From Acidobacteriota bacterium (GTDB lineage: Bacteria; Acidobacteriota; Terriglobia; Bryobacterales; Bryobacteraceae): a stretch of 53,658 bases of DNA. This document shows positions 33,106 to 42,004 of this stretch, in pieces. Within the stretch, counting starts at the first letter, position 1. Every line of letters starts with the position of its first letter. The stretch spans positions 1-53,658 of the forward strand of contig JAEZIJ010000123.1 in NCBI GenBank assembly GCA_023436715.1. The letters are read 5' to 3'. The translations under genes were made by a program, and so were the position numbers. The notes below the pieces were generated by a model. It saw only the letters and a list, made by a program, of their open reading frames with translations, was not told the DNA's origin and searched no databases.

Positions 33106-35022
33106 CTACGCCGTCATTAATCGCTCGTAATCCTCGACGCTGGCGCCGGCGAGGCATCGTTCGATGATCTCGCGCCCCATGGGGTCCAGTTCCGGTTCGT
33201 CCAGCAAAGGCAGCAGGTGCCGCTTGAAATACTCTTCGAGCATCCGCGCGCCCGCATCGAAACCCTCTTCGCCGACCTCGGGCTGCGTGTGTACCTGCAG
33301 GAACCATCGCGCGATGGTGCGTCCCTCCACGGTCAAGGCGTAAAGCCGCCATCCGAGCAAGGCGCATCGCGAAGGCTCCAGTTGCCCGGGACGGAACACC
33401 GCGCTGCCGCGCCGCGCCAAATACTCCCGCGCAATCCACTGCGGCGCGAATCCCGTGTACCAGGCCCCGACGTACTGGTTCGGAATCAAAATGTGCCGCG
33501 TCTTCCGGCTGCTCCTGATCTGGTTGAGCAGCAGGTTAGCCTGATCCACCTGCCGCCCGGTCGCGAACGGCCAATACGAGCCGACGCCTTCACTGCAAAG
33601 TCCATCCTCGCCGACAACGCTTGGGTTCGAATGCCCACGCGGCGCAACCAGCCGCCACAACCACGCCAGTGCGGGCGGCAGCACGTGAAACAATCCGAGG
33701 ATGCCGTACGACGGATTTTCCCGCGTGCACGGCGGCGTTCGCAGCCCCAGGCTTCGCACATCCACGGCAACCGGCTCGTTCACGATGGAGGGGACGATGC
33801 GCCGCGGCACGATCACGCGCGGATTCGGGCAGGGCTGCCCCGGAGCGTCCTCCGTGTGCTCCCAGATCATCGCCCGCGAGTCCGGCGCGGCGTCGATATT
33901 CAGAAAGAGCAGCGGCACGGGAGGCTGGGCCGTGAGCCGCTCCAGGTGCGGATCGGTTGCGTACTCGCGTATGTGGTTCACGCGCAGAAACCAGGCGTCC
34001 TCGGCGTCGGTGACCCACAGCTTGTTGTCCCTGCCCTGCAGCGAAGGATGGCACAGCGCCATGTCGTCCGTCACCGGGTGCAGTTCGCAGAAGCGCGGAA
34101 TTTCGAGATAGCGCTTCTCGCCCGTCACCATATTCTTTCCCAGGAAGAGGCGGCCATCGCTCTCGCGAATTGCCTGTTCCAGCATTTCGCTCTTGCCGCC
34201 GCCGCTGGCGCCTTCGTGCATGAAGGTGACGATGTTGTCGTAAGGCGTGAGCACCTGAACCGTGGAACAGTGGGCTGTCACCCAGCCTTCCTTCTCTCCC
34301 AGATGAATAAGGCAGCCGTAGACGCCCTTTTTCGCGCTCGGCCCCGGATACAGGTTGTAGGAAAACAGTTCGTGCCGGTCCTCGCCGCGGTCGTGCACAA
34401 CCACTTGCCGCCCCTCAAAGTGTGTATGCCGGAACGGCGGCGCAACGAAGATGAACAGCCGCGGCGCGAAGTCCTCGGGCAGCGAATCGGCTGGCAGAAT
34501 ACCTTGCAGCATGGCGAGGCCGAAGGCGAAAAAGGCTGCGTTGCCGGGCGCGACAACCACGGCCTGCAAGCCCATACCTTCGCGGCCGGCCTGAAACGCG
34601 AATACCGCGAGGTCCTGCTGCTTCAGCCACTCGAAGGTTTTCGCACGCATTTCGCTGAAGGGCTTGCCGAACCGCTCCGCAAAGCGCGGCTTGTCCGTGG
34701 GCTGGTCGTCGCCGATTACCAGGCAATCGGGATCGCGCCTGCGCACGTAAGGGTCGTCGTAGTTGGCCGATATGCCGTTGCGCACGCGCACCACTCTGGC
34801 CTCAACCACTCGGCCCATGCCGGCAACGTCGTAGGCCACTTCGAACGGCCCTCCACCGGGGCACGCAGCCTGGACGAGTTCGTCCGCTGTGCTGAAGACT
34901 CTAGCCGACGGGGCGGCTTCGAGAATCGCGGCGATGTCTTCGGGTAGATTTAGCCTTCGCCAAACCACATCCGGTGCGGATACACCACCGGTGTTCGGAG
35001 TCTGTTTAGGCATTTTTTTCAT
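33106..35022 (-). CDS. DUF4914 family protein with a P-loop
   Basis: A 638-residue protein that matches what I recall of DUF4914. It has a nucleotide-binding loop GASGGGKS at 271-278, within HEGASGGGKSEM, and conserved stretches such as YNLYPGPSAKKGVYGCLIHL and NPSYGILGLFHVLPP. Active sites of PEP carboxykinase-like enzymes look similar around such a loop, so ATP- or GTP-dependent activity is likely, but none is proven for the family. The start ATG 35022 (MKKMPKQTP) is chosen over a longer frame from 35133, which would run into the divergent gene. Confidence 0.8.
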   Translation of the reverse strand: MKKMPKQTPNTGGVSAPDVVWRRLNLPEDIAAILEAAPSARVFSTADELVQAACPGGGPFEVAYDVAGMGRVVEARVVRVRNGISANYDDPYVRRRDPDCLVIGDDQPTDKPRFAERFGKPFSEMRAKTFEWLKQQDLAVFAFQAGREGMGLQAVVVAPGNAAFFAFGLAMLQGILPADSLPEDFAPRLFIFVAPPFRHTHFEGRQVVVHDRGEDRHELFSYNLYPGPSAKKGVYGCLIHLGEKEGWVTAHCSTVQVLTPYDNIVTFMHEGASGGGKSEMLEQAIRESDGRLFLGKNMVTGEKRYLEIPRFCELHPVTDDMALCHPSLQGRDNKLWVTDAEDAWFLRVNHIREYATDPHLERLTAQPPVPLLFLNIDAAPDSRAMIWEHTEDAPGQPCPNPRVIVPRRIVPSIVNEPVAVDVRSLGLRTPPCTRENPSYGILGLFHVLPPALAWLWRLVAPRGHSNPSVVGEDGLCSEGVGSYWPFATGRQVDQANLLLNQIRSSRKTRHILIPNQYVGAWYTGFAPQWIAREYLARRGSAVFRPGQLEPSRCALLGWRLYALTVEGRTIARWFLQVHTQPEVGEEGFDAGARMLEEYFKRHLLPLLDEPELDPMGREIIERCLAGASVEDYERLMTA

Positions 35023-35074
35023 TGTCGCACGGGAGCCCGGAGGGAGCCGCCCGCCGCTGTAAAATAAGAGCTTG

Positions 35075-35395
35075 ATGAGCGAAGACGATACGCCCAAAAC
35101 AGAACAGCCCGACACCGGGAGTGAGATGTTCATTCCTCCAGCGACCCTGGACTATCTCATCTTCTCCCTGCGCGCGCAGGCCGAAATGCAACTCGGTCTC
35201 CTCCATTTCGGCGAAGAGAAGGATCGCCCCAAGCCCAACCTTCCGCTCGCCCAGCATTCCATCGACCTGCTCACGATGTTGCAGCAGAAGACCCACGGGA
35301 ACCTAAGCCTGGAAGAGCAGCGCTACCTCGAAAACTCGCTTACCGAACTGCGGTTCCGATACGTGCAGGTTGTGGAGGAGAATAAACCGAAGTAG
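35075..35395 (+). CDS. DUF1844 domain protein
   Basis: A 106-residue acidic helical protein: IPPATLDYLIFSLRAQAEMQ and LAQHSIDLLTMLQQKTHGNL are the DUF1844 core. The family is common in Acidobacteriota and related phyla and has no known function. It starts at ATG 35075 and ends with the stop TAG directly joined to the next ATG, so it leads the operon with the hydrolase and ribF. It is divergent from the DUF4914 gene. Confidence 0.88.
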   Translation: MSEDDTPKTEQPDTGSEMFIPPATLDYLIFSLRAQAEMQLGLLHFGEEKDRPKPNLPLAQHSIDLLTMLQQKTHGNLSLEEQRYLENSLTELRFRYVQVVEENKPK

Positions 35396-36190
35396 ATGCC
35401 ATCCACCGCGGGTTGCCTGACGATTACGGTCCTGGGCTCGGGCACCAGTGTCGGCGTCCCGACGATTGGGTGCCATTGCGCGGTTTGTACGTCGAGCGAC
35501 CCTCGCGACAACCGCCTGCGGCCATCCGTCCTGGTGAGTTACGACGGCCGAAACGTCCTGATCGACACGACGCCGGACTTCCGCACACAGGCCCTGCGCG
35601 CGCGGATGGAACGTGTGGATGCGATCCTGTTTACTCACGCTCACGCCGACCACATCATGGGACTCGACGACGTACGCCCCTTCAATTTCCGGCAGCGCTC
35701 GACGATTCCGGTCTACGGCTCCGGCGAGACGATCAACACCATCCGCCGGGTGTTCGAGTACATCTTCGCCGGCGGCAAGACGGAGTCATCCATTCCGCGG
35801 CTCGAGCCCCACGTGCTGAACGGAGACCCGTTCGAACTGTTCGGCCTCGAGTTCACTCCCATTCCGCTGCGCCACGGCCGCACCGCCGTGTACGGTTATC
35901 GCTTCGGCGCCGCGGCCTACCTCACCGATCACAGCGAGATCCCGCCGGAATCGCAGGAAAAGCTTCGCGGGCTGGACGTGCTGTTCCTCGACGCGCTGCG
36001 GGAGCGGCCGCACCCGACGCACACCACTGTGATGCGCGCGCTGGAGCACGTTGCCGAAATCGCTCCGCGGCGGGCCTACTTCACGCATATCTGCCACGAT
36101 CTGCCGCACGCCGGGACTGAGAGCCGCCTGCCCGAGAACGTTCATCTCGCCTACGACGGCCTACAGATCTCCGTGGGAGACGCCCGATGA
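35396..36190 (+). CDS. MBL-fold metal-dependent hydrolase, PhnP-like
   Basis: A 264-residue beta-lactamase-fold enzyme. The two-metal motif HAHADH lies in LFTHAHADHIMGLDD; other ligands are in DTTPDFR, LRHGRTAVYGYRF, LTDHSEIP and FTHICHDLPH. A structural zinc site GCHCAVC at about 25-31 places it with PhnP and RNase Z-like phosphodiesterases. It probably hydrolyses a cyclic phosphodiester or a related compound; no phn genes are near. The ATG follows the DUF1844 stop without a gap, and the end overlaps ribF by 4 bases. Confidence 0.85.
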   Translation: MPSTAGCLTITVLGSGTSVGVPTIGCHCAVCTSSDPRDNRLRPSVLVSYDGRNVLIDTTPDFRTQALRARMERVDAILFTHAHADHIMGLDDVRPFNFRQRSTIPVYGSGETINTIRRVFEYIFAGGKTESSIPRLEPHVLNGDPFELFGLEFTPIPLRHGRTAVYGYRFGAAAYLTDHSEIPPESQEKLRGLDVLFLDALRERPHPTHTTVMRALEHVAEIAPRRAYFTHICHDLPHAGTESRLPENVHLAYDGLQISVGDAR

Positions 36191-37134
36191 GCACCGCCGT
36201 TCGGATCTTCCGCAGCCTGGAAGAGGCCGCCGGGCGGTTCGGGCCTTGCGCGCTCACCGTCGGCAACTTCGATGGAGTTCATGCCGGCCACCGCCGGATT
36301 CTGCGCCGCGTTGCCGCCGTGGCGCGCGAGCACGGCTGGACGCCTTCGGCGCTCTCCTTTCACCCGCACCCGACGCACATCGTCGCGCCGGAGCGTGCTC
36401 CGCGGCTGCTGACCACGCCCGAACAGCGCGCGCATCTCATGGGCCAGGAGGGCATCGAGCAAGTCATCATCTTGCCATTCACTCGCGAGGTCTCGCTGCT
36501 CGAGCCGGAGGAGTTCGCTCGAAAGATACTCGCGGAGGCGCTCGACGCACGAGCGGTGCTCGTTGGCGATAACTTCCGCTTCGGCCACCTTCACGCCGGG
36601 GATACCCGCACGCTGGCCGAACTCGGCCGCAAATTCGGCTTCTTCACGGAGATCGTTCCGGCCATTCGCCTGCGAGGACGCATTGTTTCAAGCAGCGAGA
36701 CGCGGCGGCTGATCGAAGCCGGACGAGTGTCGCTCGCCTGCCGCCTGATGGAGGCCCCATTCGCGATTGAAGGTGAGGTTGTGCGGGGGCGGGGCGTGGG
36801 CTCCAGGCAGACCGTGCCCACGCTGAATCTGGCGCCTTCAGGCGGAATCGTGCCGGCCAACGGCGTCTACGTCACACGCACTCGGGACCTGGGCACCGGC
36901 CGCGTATGGCAGTCGATTACGAACTGCGGCATCCGGCCCACGTTCGACGGCGGCCCGCTTACCGTGGAAACCTTCCTGCTGGAGCCGCTCGAAGAGCCGT
37001 CGCCGTGCGCGATCCGGGTGGAGTTCCTGCTCCGCCTCCGCGAAGAGCGCAAGTTCCCCGATCCCGAAGCCCTGAAAAAGCAAATCCTGCGGGATGTTTC
37101 TCGCGCGCGGGAGTACTTTCGGCGGGTGACTTAG
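36187..37134 (+). CDS. ribF: Bifunctional riboflavin kinase / FAD synthetase
   Basis: A 315-residue enzyme that makes FMN and then FAD. The N-terminal nucleotidyltransferase half has GNFDGVHAGHRRIL (residues about 27-40) and the second signature ISSSETRRL-like SSSETRRLIEAGRVSLA. The C-terminal kinase half has the motif GSRQTVPTLNL, where the usual PTAN is PTLN, so one conserved position differs. The rest (NGVYVTRT and GIRPTFDGG) is normal. It overlaps the hydrolase gene as ATGA. Confidence 0.93.
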   Translation: MSTAVRIFRSLEEAAGRFGPCALTVGNFDGVHAGHRRILRRVAAVAREHGWTPSALSFHPHPTHIVAPERAPRLLTTPEQRAHLMGQEGIEQVIILPFTREVSLLEPEEFARKILAEALDARAVLVGDNFRFGHLHAGDTRTLAELGRKFGFFTEIVPAIRLRGRIVSSSETRRLIEAGRVSLACRLMEAPFAIEGEVVRGRGVGSRQTVPTLNLAPSGGIVPANGVYVTRTRDLGTGRVWQSITNCGIRPTFDGGPLTVETFLLEPLEEPSPCAIRVEFLLRLREERKFPDPEALKKQILRDVSRAREYFRRVT

Positions 37135-37187
37135 TCACGCGCGGCACCATATAGGTACTGCGCTCCGTTTCCGCCACGATTTTCCTC

Positions 37188-37216
37188 TTGCAGGTAGATT
37201 TCTACATAGGTATAAT
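37188..37216 (+). promoter_or_regulatory. Promoter of the PadR/ABC operon, predicted leaderless
   Basis: TTGCAG (37188-37193) and TATAAT (37211-37216) have a 17-base spacer. The expected start of transcription is near 37223, which is the A of the ATG, so the mRNA would have almost no leader; no ribosome site is seen before the ATG. Confidence 0.7.
37194..37205. promoter_or_regulatory. Inverted repeat between -35 and -10, PadR operator candidate
   Basis: GTAGATTTCTAC has 5-base perfect arms around TT and fills the spacer of the promoter just described. A repressor bound here would block polymerase. PadR proteins commonly control their own operon in this way. Confidence 0.55.
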
Positions 37217-37222
37217 TCTGCC

Positions 37223-37540
37223 ATGGCAGACCTGCCGAGACTCTCCCATACGACGGCGATGATGTTGCAAGCCATTGGCGCCGGCTACATCTACGGCTAC
37301 ACCGTCATGGAGGTGACCGGCCTCCCCAGCGGAACGGTCTACCCGGCCTTGCGACGGCTGGAACGCGACCAGTTCATTCGATCTCAGTGGGAGCGCCAGT
37401 CGGTTGCGGTTGCTGCGCAGCGGCCCCCGCGCAAGTACTACAAGCTCACCCGGTCCGGAGAAGCGGCGCTGGAGGCCTCGCGGAAGCGCTATCCATTGCT
37501 GGCCAAGCTGACGCCGGCAGAGGAGGTTCAGGACGCATGA
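37223..37540 (+). CDS. PadR-family transcriptional repressor
   Basis: A 105-residue winged-helix regulator. The PadR pattern is visible: TTAMMLQAIGAGYIYGYTVM, then SGTVYPALRRLERDQFIRSQ (recognition helix) and RKYYKLTRSGEAALEASRKR (wing and end). It is the first gene of an operon with an unknown membrane protein and an ABC exporter, the usual arrangement where the repressor responds to a toxic compound. The stop overlaps the next start as ATGA. Confidence 0.9.
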   Translation: MADLPRLSHTTAMMLQAIGAGYIYGYTVMEVTGLPSGTVYPALRRLERDQFIRSQWERQSVAVAAQRPPRKYYKLTRSGEAALEASRKRYPLLAKLTPAEEVQDA

Positions 37541-38358
37541 AAGACGAATGGTTGCAGCACGCGGTTCTTCGCGCCGCATCGTTACTGGCGCCCAGCGATC
37601 AACGCGCCGGGTGGCTCGCGGAGTGGCGATCCGAACTCTGGTATGTCCCGCGAGGCAGGGCAACGCAGTTCTGTCTCGGCTCTTTCCGTGACGCGCTTTG
37701 GCTGAGGCGGAACAACCTGGCCCCGGTGAAGCGAGCCCGAATCCGCCTGGAAGCCCCGCTGAACTGCCTCCTCTTCCTGGCCGCACTCGCGGCGGTGAGC
37801 CTCTTCATTGCGATGCGCCTGCCCGCTCCGCACTTTGCGCACTCCCCGCACCTGAGAATTCGCGACCTGCCGGTCGCCTGCATCGCGATGCTTGAGCTTT
37901 CCTGCCTGCTTTTGCCGGTCACACGGTTGGCGATTGGGCGGGCCTCCGCCAATCGCTATCCCATGTCCTGGCCCGGCAGGCTGCGAAACGGAATCTTCCT
38001 GGCCCTGAAAATCGCGCTTGTGCAGCCGATCATGCTGTTTGGGTTTGTCGTCGTATGCCTGGCGCCCATCGCCCCGCTGGGAGTCGGCGCCTTCTGGATC
38101 CTGACTTTTCGCTGGGTGCTTTTGGATCAGCAGCGCCGCTGTCCGGTATGCCTTCGGCTGCTCTCCAACCCGGTGCGCATCGGGGATCCATCGCACACGT
38201 TCCTTGACTGGTATGGTGCCGAGTCGATGTGCTCACGCGGCCATGGATTGCTTCACGTTCCGGAGATTTCGGCCAGTTACTCCGGAAAGCAGCGGTGGGT
38301 CAACCTGGACGGCTCATGGAAGGGGCTCTTTTCGGAAGTCGCGGGGATACGCCAATGA
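37537..38358 (+). CDS. Hypothetical membrane protein of the PadR/ABC operon
   Basis: A 273-residue protein: a soluble N-terminal part (WLQHAVLRAASLLAPSDQRA, then GWLAEWRSELWYV), about four membrane spans (90-195), and a C-terminal cytoplasmic part with CPVCLRLL and a later Cys-x-x-x-His (SMCSRGHGLLHV), which could bind zinc. I recognise similar proteins next to acidobacterial PadR genes but no function. It overlaps both neighbours by 4 bases. Confidence 0.75.
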   Translation: MKDEWLQHAVLRAASLLAPSDQRAGWLAEWRSELWYVPRGRATQFCLGSFRDALWLRRNNLAPVKRARIRLEAPLNCLLFLAALAAVSLFIAMRLPAPHFAHSPHLRIRDLPVACIAMLELSCLLLPVTRLAIGRASANRYPMSWPGRLRNGIFLALKIALVQPIMLFGFVVVCLAPIAPLGVGAFWILTFRWVLLDQQRRCPVCLRLLSNPVRIGDPSHTFLDWYGAESMCSRGHGLLHVPEISASYSGKQRWVNLDGSWKGLFSEVAGIRQ

Positions 38359-39125
38359 TGACCCTCGAGCTGCGTGACGTTTCCAAACGATTCACCGGCA
38401 TCCTGGCCGTGGACAACGTAAGTTTCGAGGCGCGCGCCGGTGAGATCACGGGATACTTGGGGCCGAACGGCTCCGGCAAGTCGACCACCATGAAAATGAT
38501 CACCGGGCTTATCGAGACCGCGGCCGGCGAGATCTTCTTCGATGGCCGGCCGATCCGCGGAGACCTGCTTGGCTTCAAGCAGCGTATGGGTTATGTGCCT
38601 GAGGAGCCGCATCTCTACTCGCACCTCAGCAGCCTCGAGTACCTCACCATGGTGGCCCAGCTCCGCGACCTGCCCGCAAAGGCGGCGGCCGATCGAATCG
38701 ACGGCCTGCTCCGGTTGCTCTCGCTGCACAGCGACCGGCACGCGCCCATATCTTCGTATTCCAAGGGCATGCGGCAAAAGGTCCTGCTTTCGGCTGCATT
38801 GCTCCACAACCCCGACCTCATCCTGCTGGACGAGCCGTTCTCCGGGCTGGATGTCTCGACAGCCATGGTGTTGCGCGGCCTGATCCAGGAATTGGCTGCG
38901 CGCGGCAAAGTGGTGCTCTTCAGCTCACACGAATTGGAGACGGTGGAGCGGGTCTGCTCCCACGTCGTGATTTTGCACCGCGGAAAGGTGGTGGCCGACG
39001 ATTCCATCGAGCGCCTGCGAACGCTGATGGCGCTGCCCACCTTGGAAGAGATTTTCGCGCAGCTTGCCGTGGAGCAGGACACCGCCGCGGTCTCACGCGA
39101 AATAGCCAACCTGATTCGAGCGTGA
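38355..39125 (+). CDS. ABC transporter ATP-binding protein
   Basis: A 256-residue ATPase with Walker A GPNGSGKST (about 39-47), the Q-loop region RMGYVPEEPHLYSHL, the signature SYSKGMRQKVLLSAAL, Walker B LILLDEPFSGLD and the switch His in VLFSSHELE. It belongs to the DRA/ABC-2 exporter group. It works with the permease that begins 1 base after its stop. Confidence 0.94.
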   Translation: MMTLELRDVSKRFTGILAVDNVSFEARAGEITGYLGPNGSGKSTTMKMITGLIETAAGEIFFDGRPIRGDLLGFKQRMGYVPEEPHLYSHLSSLEYLTMVAQLRDLPAKAAADRIDGLLRLLSLHSDRHAPISSYSKGMRQKVLLSAALLHNPDLILLDEPFSGLDVSTAMVLRGLIQELAARGKVVLFSSHELETVERVCSHVVILHRGKVVADDSIERLRTLMALPTLEEIFAQLAVEQDTAAVSREIANLIRA

Positions 39126-39126
39126 C

Positions 39127-40827
39127 ATGAATACGCACGTGCAGTTCCGGGTCATCTATCGCCAGTTCCTCTTCCGCTTGATGGATGTAGAGCTGTTTTC
39201 GGCATCCGCTAACGGGGACGCCAGCAGCCTGTTGGGGCAGTTTGGAGCGCTCCTGATTATGGTAAGCGTCATCCTATCGATGGGCGCGGTCACGATCGGG
39301 CAGGCGATACGCCGTGAGTCGGAGGCTGCTTCGGTCTGGTCCGCGGAACGCTTCCTGGTCTCCCTCACTATGCTGGTCGTGGGAGTGTTCGCACTACTGC
39401 GCTGGGATGCCACGTTTCTAGACCGCCGCGATGTACTTGTGCTGGCCCCGCTGCCCGTTCGCGGGCGCACGCTATTCGCGGCCAAGATAGCCGCGGCGGC
39501 CTCCGCGCTGGGTCTCGTCGTGGCTGCGTTGCACAGCGTTGCCGGCTTTGCGTGGCCCATAGTGCTGGCACCCCAAGCCTCCGGGCTCGCCGGCACCGCG
39601 CGATTTTTCGCGGCTTTCTGGGTTGCGCTTCTCGCTGCGGCAGCGTTTCTTTTCTGCGCCCTCCTGGCCGTGCAGGCGGCAGCGGCGCAATTGCCCCGCA
39701 GGTGGTATCTGCGCGTCTCGCCCATTCTTCAAATTGCCGCGTTCATCTTGTTCCTCGGGGTTATTTGCTTCCAACCGTCACTGAACACTGCGACGGCTCT
39801 TGGGGCGCCCGAGAATCAACGAACTCTGGCATGGCTGCCTTCGTACTGGTTCCTGGGACTCCTCAGCGAACTGAGCGGCGCCTACGCTGCCGAGGGGCAC
39901 ACGGTTATGGCGCCGCTGGCAAGGCGGGCACTCGCGAACCTGGCGATCGCGATATTCGCGGCCGGTAGCGCGTTCCTGCTCTCTTATGTCCGGATGCTGC
40001 GCAGGATCGTGGAGGAGCCGGACATCGTTCCGAACTCGCGCGGGGGGCTTTGGCTGCCGCGCTTTGGGAGTTCGCCGCAAACGGCCCTGGCGCAGTTCGT
40101 CATCCGCACCCTGCTGCGCAGCCGCGAGCATCGGGCGATTCTGGCGTTCTACCTGGGCGGCGGTTTCGCGCTTGTGGCTGTGTACCTGACCGGGGCGACG
40201 CAGGCAATGCATCTGACGTGGCTCGATCTCGTGCAGCGGGTGAACGTTCCCATGCTCGTCTCTACTGTGCTGATGTTGTGCGCCGCCTGGCTTGGGACCC
40301 GCACCGTCTTTTCTCTGCCGCTGGACCTGCGTGCAAACTGGATCTTTCGCGTAACTCCGGCGCTGGGAACCGCGGGCCGCCTCCCGGCAGTCCGGCGAGC
40401 GTTGTTGGCACTCTCGGTGTTTCCGGTCCTGGCGGTCTCGGCCGCACTGCTGCTGTGGTTCTGGCCCTGCGCGCCGGTAGCGCAGCATCTGCTGGTGCTC
40501 GGATTACTGGGCAGCATCCTCGCGGACGTCTCTCTGAAGGGCTTTCAAAAGGTTCCTTTTACATGTTCCTACCTGCCCGGAAAATCGAAGGTCCACATGG
40601 TGTTCTGGTGCATCGTTCCGCTGGTGGTGGCCATTCAGAACGCCACGGAATGGGAGCGGCGCGCCATGTCGAGTCCGCTGAGCTACTGGGCGATGGCCGC
40701 GACTCTGGGCGCCGCCGCGTTCGCGGCCAGGTGGGTCAGCAATGCGAGTGCGAATCGGAACGAGCCGGAAATTCAATTCGAAGAATCGGCGTCCGACGAA
40801 CTGGTCGAACTGGGGATAAATAACTAG
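39127..40827 (+). CDS. ABC exporter permease
   Basis: A 566-residue integral membrane protein with about 11 to 12 hydrophobic spans and a long loop near 315-345. It resembles the large ABC-2-type permeases that pair with DRA-type ATPases. Its N-terminal part (RFLVSLTMLVVGVFALL, then WDATFLDRRDVLVLAPLPVR) carries the intracellular turn RRDVLVLAPLP seen in such permeases. The operon ends here, before a hairpin shared with the convergent TPR gene. Confidence 0.8.
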   Translation: MNTHVQFRVIYRQFLFRLMDVELFSASANGDASSLLGQFGALLIMVSVILSMGAVTIGQAIRRESEAASVWSAERFLVSLTMLVVGVFALLRWDATFLDRRDVLVLAPLPVRGRTLFAAKIAAAASALGLVVAALHSVAGFAWPIVLAPQASGLAGTARFFAAFWVALLAAAAFLFCALLAVQAAAAQLPRRWYLRVSPILQIAAFILFLGVICFQPSLNTATALGAPENQRTLAWLPSYWFLGLLSELSGAYAAEGHTVMAPLARRALANLAIAIFAAGSAFLLSYVRMLRRIVEEPDIVPNSRGGLWLPRFGSSPQTALAQFVIRTLLRSREHRAILAFYLGGGFALVAVYLTGATQAMHLTWLDLVQRVNVPMLVSTVLMLCAAWLGTRTVFSLPLDLRANWIFRVTPALGTAGRLPAVRRALLALSVFPVLAVSAALLLWFWPCAPVAQHLLVLGLLGSILADVSLKGFQKVPFTCSYLPGKSKVHMVFWCIVPLVVAIQNATEWERRAMSSPLSYWAMAATLGAAAFAARWVSNASANRNEPEIQFEESASDELVELGINN

Positions 40828-40855
40828 GCGCAAGGACGAAGCTTCGGTTCTGCGC
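40828..40855. terminator. Imperfect hairpin between convergent genes
   Basis: GCGCA at 40828 and TGCGC at 40851 close a stem around an inner palindrome CGAAGCTTCG. It lies exactly between the end of the permease gene and the end of the TPR gene, so it may stop transcription from both sides. Confidence 0.45.
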
Positions 40856-41854
40856 TCACCGTTCCAACTCGGTGATGCGCTGCTTCACTTGCTGTGCGTC
40901 TTCCGCCTTGGGCAAGACTTCCAGATACTTCTTCATGTGTTCCGCTGCGCCCTGCCGATCCCCTTTGGCCGCCAGGACCGTCCCCAGCAGAAGCTCGGCT
41001 TTCGGTACATGATGGCTGGGGTCCAGTTCCACCGCCCTGCGCGCGCTCTTTTCGGCCGCCTCCAATCGCCGGAGTGCAAGGTTGGCCACGGCGTTATAAA
41101 AGTACACCGGCACCGATTGCGTGTACCTGGCATCCAGCGCCCGGCCGGTGATCGCGACCGCATCCTCCATTTTCCCTTCGCGTATGGCAAGCTGCGCAAG
41201 CAAGACATGCGGCTTCACATAATTCGGATCGGCCTGAATGGCACGCCCCCAGGCGTCTCGCGCCTCTGTCGGCCTGGATAGTTCGCTTAGCGCCTCGCCT
41301 AGCGCGCTCCAGGCGGATGCATACTCAGGATGGATCGTCACCGCCCGCCGGAGATCTTTCTCCGCCTGCGCCCACTTCCCGGTGTCCAGGGCCTTCATGC
41401 CCTTCTCCCAGGCCTTCCGGGCCTCCGGGGGCGCCTGCAGTGTGACGACGGCGATCGACGATCCTTCGGCGCCGTCGCCGGTGCGCTTCACTCTGATCAC
41501 CGCCCCGTCGCGAAGCGTGACGGTGATCTTTCCATAACCCTTGACGAGAAAAGCTGCCTGGCAGGTGTCCGTTACTCTCCTCTCCAGGGTGTGAGTAGTC
41601 CACATGTCTTCGGGCACGTGGTCCGCCAGCGGACCACTATACTCGATCGTTCCATCCAACCCGATCGAGTGTACCTGGCACGAATCCCCCCTCACCGGAG
41701 GCAAGACCAGCGGCAGAGCCGGGAAGGGCCGGCCATCTTCCAGCACCATCTTTGCGGTGTACCCGAGCGCCAGCGACGTTGACAGCAACGTCAGGAACGA
41801 GATGCGGGCTACGAGTGTGCCACTCAGCACAAAGCCGAACCAATTCCTTTGCAT
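40856..41854 (-). CDS. Secreted or anchored TPR protein
   Basis: A 332-residue protein with an N-terminal hydrophobic helix (about 8-31), a beta-rich part (about 35-135, with a cysteine pair DSCQVHSIG and TDTCQAAFLV), and then at least four TPR units (AWEKGMKALDTGKWAQAEKD, then AWSALGEALSELSRPTEARD). It probably works as a scaffold in the periplasm. It is convergent with the ABC operon and no partner is evident. Confidence 0.8.
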   Translation of the reverse strand: MQRNWFGFVLSGTLVARISFLTLLSTSLALGYTAKMVLEDGRPFPALPLVLPPVRGDSCQVHSIGLDGTIEYSGPLADHVPEDMWTTHTLERRVTDTCQAAFLVKGYGKITVTLRDGAVIRVKRTGDGAEGSSIAVVTLQAPPEARKAWEKGMKALDTGKWAQAEKDLRRAVTIHPEYASAWSALGEALSELSRPTEARDAWGRAIQADPNYVKPHVLLAQLAIREGKMEDAVAITGRALDARYTQSVPVYFYNAVANLALRRLEAAEKSARRAVELDPSHHVPKAELLLGTVLAAKGDRQGAAEHMKKYLEVLPKAEDAQQVKQRITELER

Positions 41855-42004
41855 GACGGATAATAGAATATCTTAATCTCCACGCCGATGGAATCGTAGA
41901 TTACCGCTTCGCGTGCGCCGCACGACAGCAAGGTTACTGAGCCGCGTGCGTAAGCAAGCGGTTTACGCGCGCGGGACAATGACGGCAGCACTGACACCGA
42001 GGGT

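Noticed and set aside
33217..34947. A 576-codon open frame on the plus strand
   Set aside because: Antisense shadow of the DUF4914 gene, which has a P-loop and a believable start.
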